Shown here: in pieces, positions 6,294 through 8,572 of the stretch | Numbering within the stretch: the stretch's first letter is position 1 | How the letters are laid out: each line of letters opens with the position of its first letter | Assembly (NCBI GenBank): GCA_902494065.1 | Contig: CABURZ010000040.1 | Location: forward strand, 1 to 8,572 | Origin: an uncultured Sneathia sp. | GTDB taxonomy: Bacteria > Fusobacteriota > Fusobacteriia > Fusobacteriales > Leptotrichiaceae | Length of the DNA: 8,572 nucleotides | Reading direction: 5' to 3' | Program-made: the position numbers and the translations under genes | Notes under the pieces: model-generated | The model's input: only the letters and a program-made list of their open reading frames with translations | Told to the model about the DNA's origin: nothing | Database searches by the model: none

Positions 6294-6803
6294 ATGAAAG
6301 ATAAAATTTATGAATTTACAGTATATTTAGATGGCTTTACACCTAGAATATCTAGAAGATTTCAAATAAATTGAAACTATTCTGTACAAGAATTTATAGA
6401 TACTTTAATGATATTATATGAAATGGATAATTCTCATTTATCCACACTATATTTTGAACACTATACCTTCAATAGTGATATAACTAAAACATTACTTAAT
6501 TATTACGATGAATTGATGGAACCAGATCATAAAGAAGATGATGTTGATCTTACCTTAAATGAATTAAATCTTTATGTAGGATGTAAGATGAAATATTATT
6601 ATGATTTTATTAATGATTGGATATTAAAAATTAAATTAGAAAAAATTCTTTATGTTTCTGATGTAAAATCTCCTGACATTCCATATGTTATAAGAGGAAG
6701 AGGCTTTGGAATTATAGAAAATTGTGGTGGTCTTTATGTTTTATCAGATGTATACTATAATGATAAGTCATTATTAGAATTTGATGTTAAGGAAAAAAAT
6801 TAA
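6294..6803 (+). pseudogene. Plasmid pRiA4b ORF-3-like family gene interrupted by an in-frame TGA
   Basis: The frame opens at ATG 6294, 12 bases after the nadN stop: 26 codons encode MKDKIYEFTVYLDGFTPRIS and RRFQIN. A TGA at 6372-6374 interrupts it, and the same frame then continues open to 6803. The parts join without a gap into the PF07929 pattern: an N-terminal strand with R-x-x-RRF, then NYSVQEFIDTLMILYEMDNSHL. The second half carries the hallmark KMKYYYDFINDWILKIKLEKIL (in two adjoining pieces) and ends RGRGFGIIENCGGLYVLSD. About 169 residues would result. TGG to TGA is one possible single change. The ATG at 6408 has no visible RBS and would lack the first strands. Some members travel with mobile elements, but no transposon ends are seen. 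It is probably a recent pseudogene; readthrough or sequencing error are alternatives. Function is unknown. Confidence 0.8.
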
Positions 6804-6831
6804 AAATTGAAAAATATATTTTCTTAATCAA

Positions 6832-6865
6832 AAAGTGTGTAAGTTTCCTCTAACTTACACACTTT
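6832..6865. terminator. Bidirectional terminator between convergent genes
   Basis: A perfect 14-base-pair stem (6832-6845 with 6852-6865, core AGTGTGTAAGTT) encloses a six-base loop, TCCTCT. On the plus strand the stem ends in TTT followed by ATTTT; on the minus strand it ends in a run of five T (A-run at 6830-6834 is partly in the stem). It lies between the plus-strand pRiA4b-like gene (ends 6803) and the minus-strand ATPase gene (ends 6869), and can serve both. Confidence 0.85.
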
Positions 6866-6868
6866 ATT

Positions 6869-8076
6869 TTACACTCCTTCAAGACTATTCATATCTAGCA
6901 AAAAATCAAATAAATTGATTGTTAATATTCCTTTTTCATCTAAAAAGGGTTTTAATCTATCTTTTACAATTATAATTTTTTTGAATGAATCATCAATATT
7001 TAATAATGAAGCCTTTTCTTGAGCTATTTTTTCAGTTGTAGAAAAACTATATGCTGATTGAATATAGTATTTTTTGTTTCCTTTATTAGCAATAAAATCA
7101 ACTTCTAATTGCTTTTTTACATCTTTTCCAAATTTATCTTTTTCTCTTTTTATTACCATTCCAACATCAACCATATAACCTCTATATCTAAGTTCGTTAT
7201 ATATAATATTTTCCATTAAATATGTCGGTTCTATTTGCCTAAAGTTTAATCTTGCATTTCTTAATCCTATATCTTCAAAATATTCAATATAGTTATTTAT
7301 TGTAGTACTACTTATTTTCACATTTTTTACAGATAAAAATGTTGATGAAATTTTTGTTGGATTTGTTAATGTTGCCATTTCCGAAGACAATACATTTAAT
7401 AAATTTTCTAGTTCACTATCTAATCGTACATCATATCTATTAACAATATCTCGTATATACACATTTTCTAGTTGATTTTTAAGATAATTAATTTTATCTT
7501 CATCATTATTCATAGAATAAAGTGCTGGTAATCCTCCAAATACTTGATATTCTGAAAATGCATCTTCTTTATCGCAACTATAACCTTGAAAAAATTCAGA
7601 AAATGTTAATGGCATAATATGAATTTCATCTCCTCTTCCAGCAAATTCTGTCATTACATCTTTAGATAAAAATTTAGAATTACTTCCTGTAACGTAAACA
7701 TCAAGATAATCCTGTCTTAAAAATCCATTAAGTACTTGTTCAAAAGAAGCTAATAGCTGAACTTCATCTAACAAAATATAGTATTTAGATTTATCATAAG
7801 TCTTTTCGTTTATATATTTTAAAAATTTTTTTGGATTTACTAATCTTTCTCCACTTAATAAATCTAAATCCGTTAAATCTTCCCCTATTTTTAATAAATC
7901 TTGTCCAGAATCAAAAGCAAATTTTATAATATGTTTTTCATCTACTCCACTATTTATTAGATAATTGTAGAATAAATTATTTAATAAATATGATTTCCCA
8001 CTTCTTCTAATGCCTGTAATGACTTTTATAAACCCATTATTAATTTATTTAGATAATAATCTCTTCTTATTTCCAT
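6869..8076 (-). pseudogene. AAA_14/DUF4143 family ATPase with an N-terminal frameshift
   Basis: ATP-binding protein of the AAA_14-DUF4143 type, common in bacterial accessory DNA; cellular role unknown. ATG at 8076 (AGGAGA RBS at 8085-8090) encodes MEIRRDYYLNKLI, a canonical family N-terminus, but that frame hits TAA at 8026-8028. The rest lies in another frame, entered at about 8038. It continues NGFIKVITGIRRSGKS, with Walker A GIRRSGKS at 8014-7991, and Walker B YYILLDEVQ near 7777-7763. It then shows a sensor-like DVYVTGSNS, AGRGDEIHIMPLTFSEFF, and a C-terminal DUF4143 region with EVDFIANKGNKKYYIQSAYS, resembling a restriction-endonuclease-like core. The remaining frame is open to 6869, so the protein would be about 402 residues, the usual size. 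Family alignment suggests loss of one base plus a few codons between LNKLI and NGF. TTG at 7774 would give a 301-residue product without Walker A, unlikely to bind ATP. Confidence 0.88.
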
Positions 8077-8102
8077 CTAAAATTTCTCCTATTTAAAATT
8101 AT

Positions 8103-8115
8103 TTCCATTTTGGAA
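8103..8115. repeat. Short inverted repeat in the ATPase leader
   Basis: TTCCA-TTT-TGGAA is a perfect five-base inverted repeat with a three-base centre. It sits between the predicted ATPase transcription start (near 8123) and its RBS (8085-8090). It could be an operator half-site pair or a small leader hairpin, but it is short enough to arise by chance. Confidence 0.3.
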
Positions 8116-8129
8116 CTATTTTCAAGTAC

Positions 8130-8158
8130 ATTATACCAAACATATTTTTTAATTACAA
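8130..8158 (-). promoter_or_regulatory. Promoter of the AAA_14/DUF4143 ATPase gene
   Basis: On the minus strand TTGTAA (8153-8158) and a perfect TATAAT (8130-8135) are 17 bases apart, and the -10 is preceded by TGG, making it also an extended -10. Transcription would start near 8123, giving a leader of about 46 bases with an AGGAGA before the ATG at 8076. The intact promoter and RBS suggest that the coding frameshift is recent. Confidence 0.75.
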
Positions 8159-8192
8159 ACCTATTTTAACCACCAAAATAGACTAAAACAAC

Positions 8193-8223
8193 AAAAAAAC
8201 CTCTAGGCGACTACTCCTAGAGG
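8193..8223 (-). terminator. Rho-independent terminator of the outer-membrane protein gene
   Basis: CCTCTAGG (8200-8207) pairs perfectly with CCTAGAGG (8216-8223), eight base pairs around an eight-base loop. On the minus strand the stem is followed by seven T (A-run at 8193-8199). It lies 37 bases beyond the stop codon of the minus-strand beta-barrel gene and is the most G+C-rich stem in the right half of the window. Confidence 0.9.
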
Positions 8224-8260
8224 CAAAACATTTATTATTTATCAAGCTAATTGATAACTA

Positions 8261-8572
8261 TTACCATTTATATTCAACATTTAAAGAAGTCTTGATTGAT
8301 GTTGATTTGTATCCAAATCCTTTTTTAGCTTTATCTTTATCGTATTCTTGATTATTGTTTGAATTTTTTTCATAATCGGCAGTTGTTATTCCAAAGTTTA
8401 TAGGCAATTCTACTCCAGCTTTAATTGTTAAGCTTTCAGCTGGTTTGTATTCAGCACTAACTTTTGGTGTTAATGTTAAATCTGCTACATTTATACGTTC
8501 GTTACCTAACTTAGTTGTAAATACCATTACATCAGCATTAGCTTCAGGTGAAACTGTAAATTTATCAGTTAC
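8261..8572 (-). CDS. Outer-membrane beta-barrel protein, C-terminal fragment
   Basis: The frame is open from the right edge to the stop at 8261-8263, giving the last 103 residues of a larger protein. The ATG at 8527 is internal, because the frame continues upstream without a stop to the window end. The sequence alternates polar and hydrophobic residues in short amphipathic strands: VSAEYKPAESLTIKAGVELP, then KSTSIKTSLNVEYKW. One hydrophilic Asn/Lys/Asp-rich loop (NSNNNQEYDKDKAKKG) sits between strands, as in an extracellular loop. The protein ends with Trp in a strand, the C-terminal beta-signal recognised by the BAM machinery. This shows a diderm cell envelope. Porin, adhesin or autotransporter barrel cannot be distinguished from this fragment. 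A strong terminator follows. Confidence 0.8.
   Translation of the reverse strand, partial: VTDKFTVSPEANADVMVFTTKLGNERINVADLTLTPKVSAEYKPAESLTIKAGVELPINFGITTADYEKNSNNNQEYDKDKAKKGFGYKSTSIKTSLNVEYKW

Noticed and set aside
6294..6803. TGA read as tryptophan or selenocysteine
   Set aside because: TGG is used for Trp in the other genes here, no other gene has an internal TGA, and no selenocysteine insertion-type hairpin was apparent after the codon.
6869..7774. The 301-codon TTG-initiated frame as a genuine short ATPase gene
   Set aside because: It would start in the middle of the Walker B strand and lack Walker A, while the missing part is visible upstream in the same frame and, for the N-terminus, in a shifted frame with RBS and promoter.
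1..8572. CRISPR array, tRNA, rRNA, toxin-antitoxin pair or insertion sequence ends
   Set aside because: No regularly spaced repeats, cloverleaf pattern, transposase motifs or target-site duplications were visible on either strand.

Overview
The window is AT-rich DNA (for example, 15 G+C in the 60 bases at 841-900). It holds compact, mostly operonic genes with strong AGGAGG-type ribosome binding sites, together with secreted proteins and an outer-membrane beta-barrel C-terminus that ends in Trp. Low G+C, Firmicutes-like housekeeping genes and a diderm-type barrel together suggest Fusobacteriota, most likely Leptotrichiaceae (Sneathia/Leptotrichia-like). That assignment is an inference from the sequence alone. 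TGG is the Trp codon wherever the intact genes can be checked, so the standard code probably applies.

Layout. (1) 1-170: the start of a DtxR/MntR-like metalloregulator on the minus strand with its own promoter. It is much richer in G+C (34 of the first 60 bases) than everything that follows, which points to a foreign segment or an assembly junction. (2) 243-1947: a plus-strand operon with an extended -10 promoter, then rpiB-type sugar-phosphate isomerase, a HIT-family nucleotide hydrolase and a TrmH/SpoU RNA 2'-O-methyltransferase. The genes overlap or abut, and a hairpin-plus-U-tract terminator closes the operon. (3) 1953-3757: a new promoter, tsaD (tRNA t6A synthesis), a DUF4912 protein, and a terminator whose stem begins inside the stop codon. 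(4) 3759-6281: a promoter, a small secreted protein of unknown function, and a secreted NadN-type NAD 5'-nucleotidase. (5) 6294-6803: a pRiA4b ORF-3-like gene interrupted by an in-frame TGA at codon 27. (6) 6832-6865: a 14-bp perfect hairpin serving as a bidirectional terminator between convergent genes. (7) 6869-8158, minus strand: an AAA_14/DUF4143 ATPase with a good promoter and RBS but a frameshift just before its Walker A motif. (8) 8193-8572, minus strand: a terminator and the C-terminal 103 residues of an outer-membrane beta-barrel protein.

Functionally, the left two thirds is housekeeping: pentose phosphate isomerisation, nucleotide phosphoramidate hydrolysis, and rRNA/tRNA modification. 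The nadN unit suggests salvage of extracellular NAD and nucleotides, which fits a host-associated lifestyle. The right third is an accessory stretch with two neighbouring damaged genes. I found no CRISPR array, tRNA, rRNA, IS ends or clearly new multi-gene system. The best leads are the compositional break at the left end, the two disrupted genes, and the unknown secreted partner of nadN.
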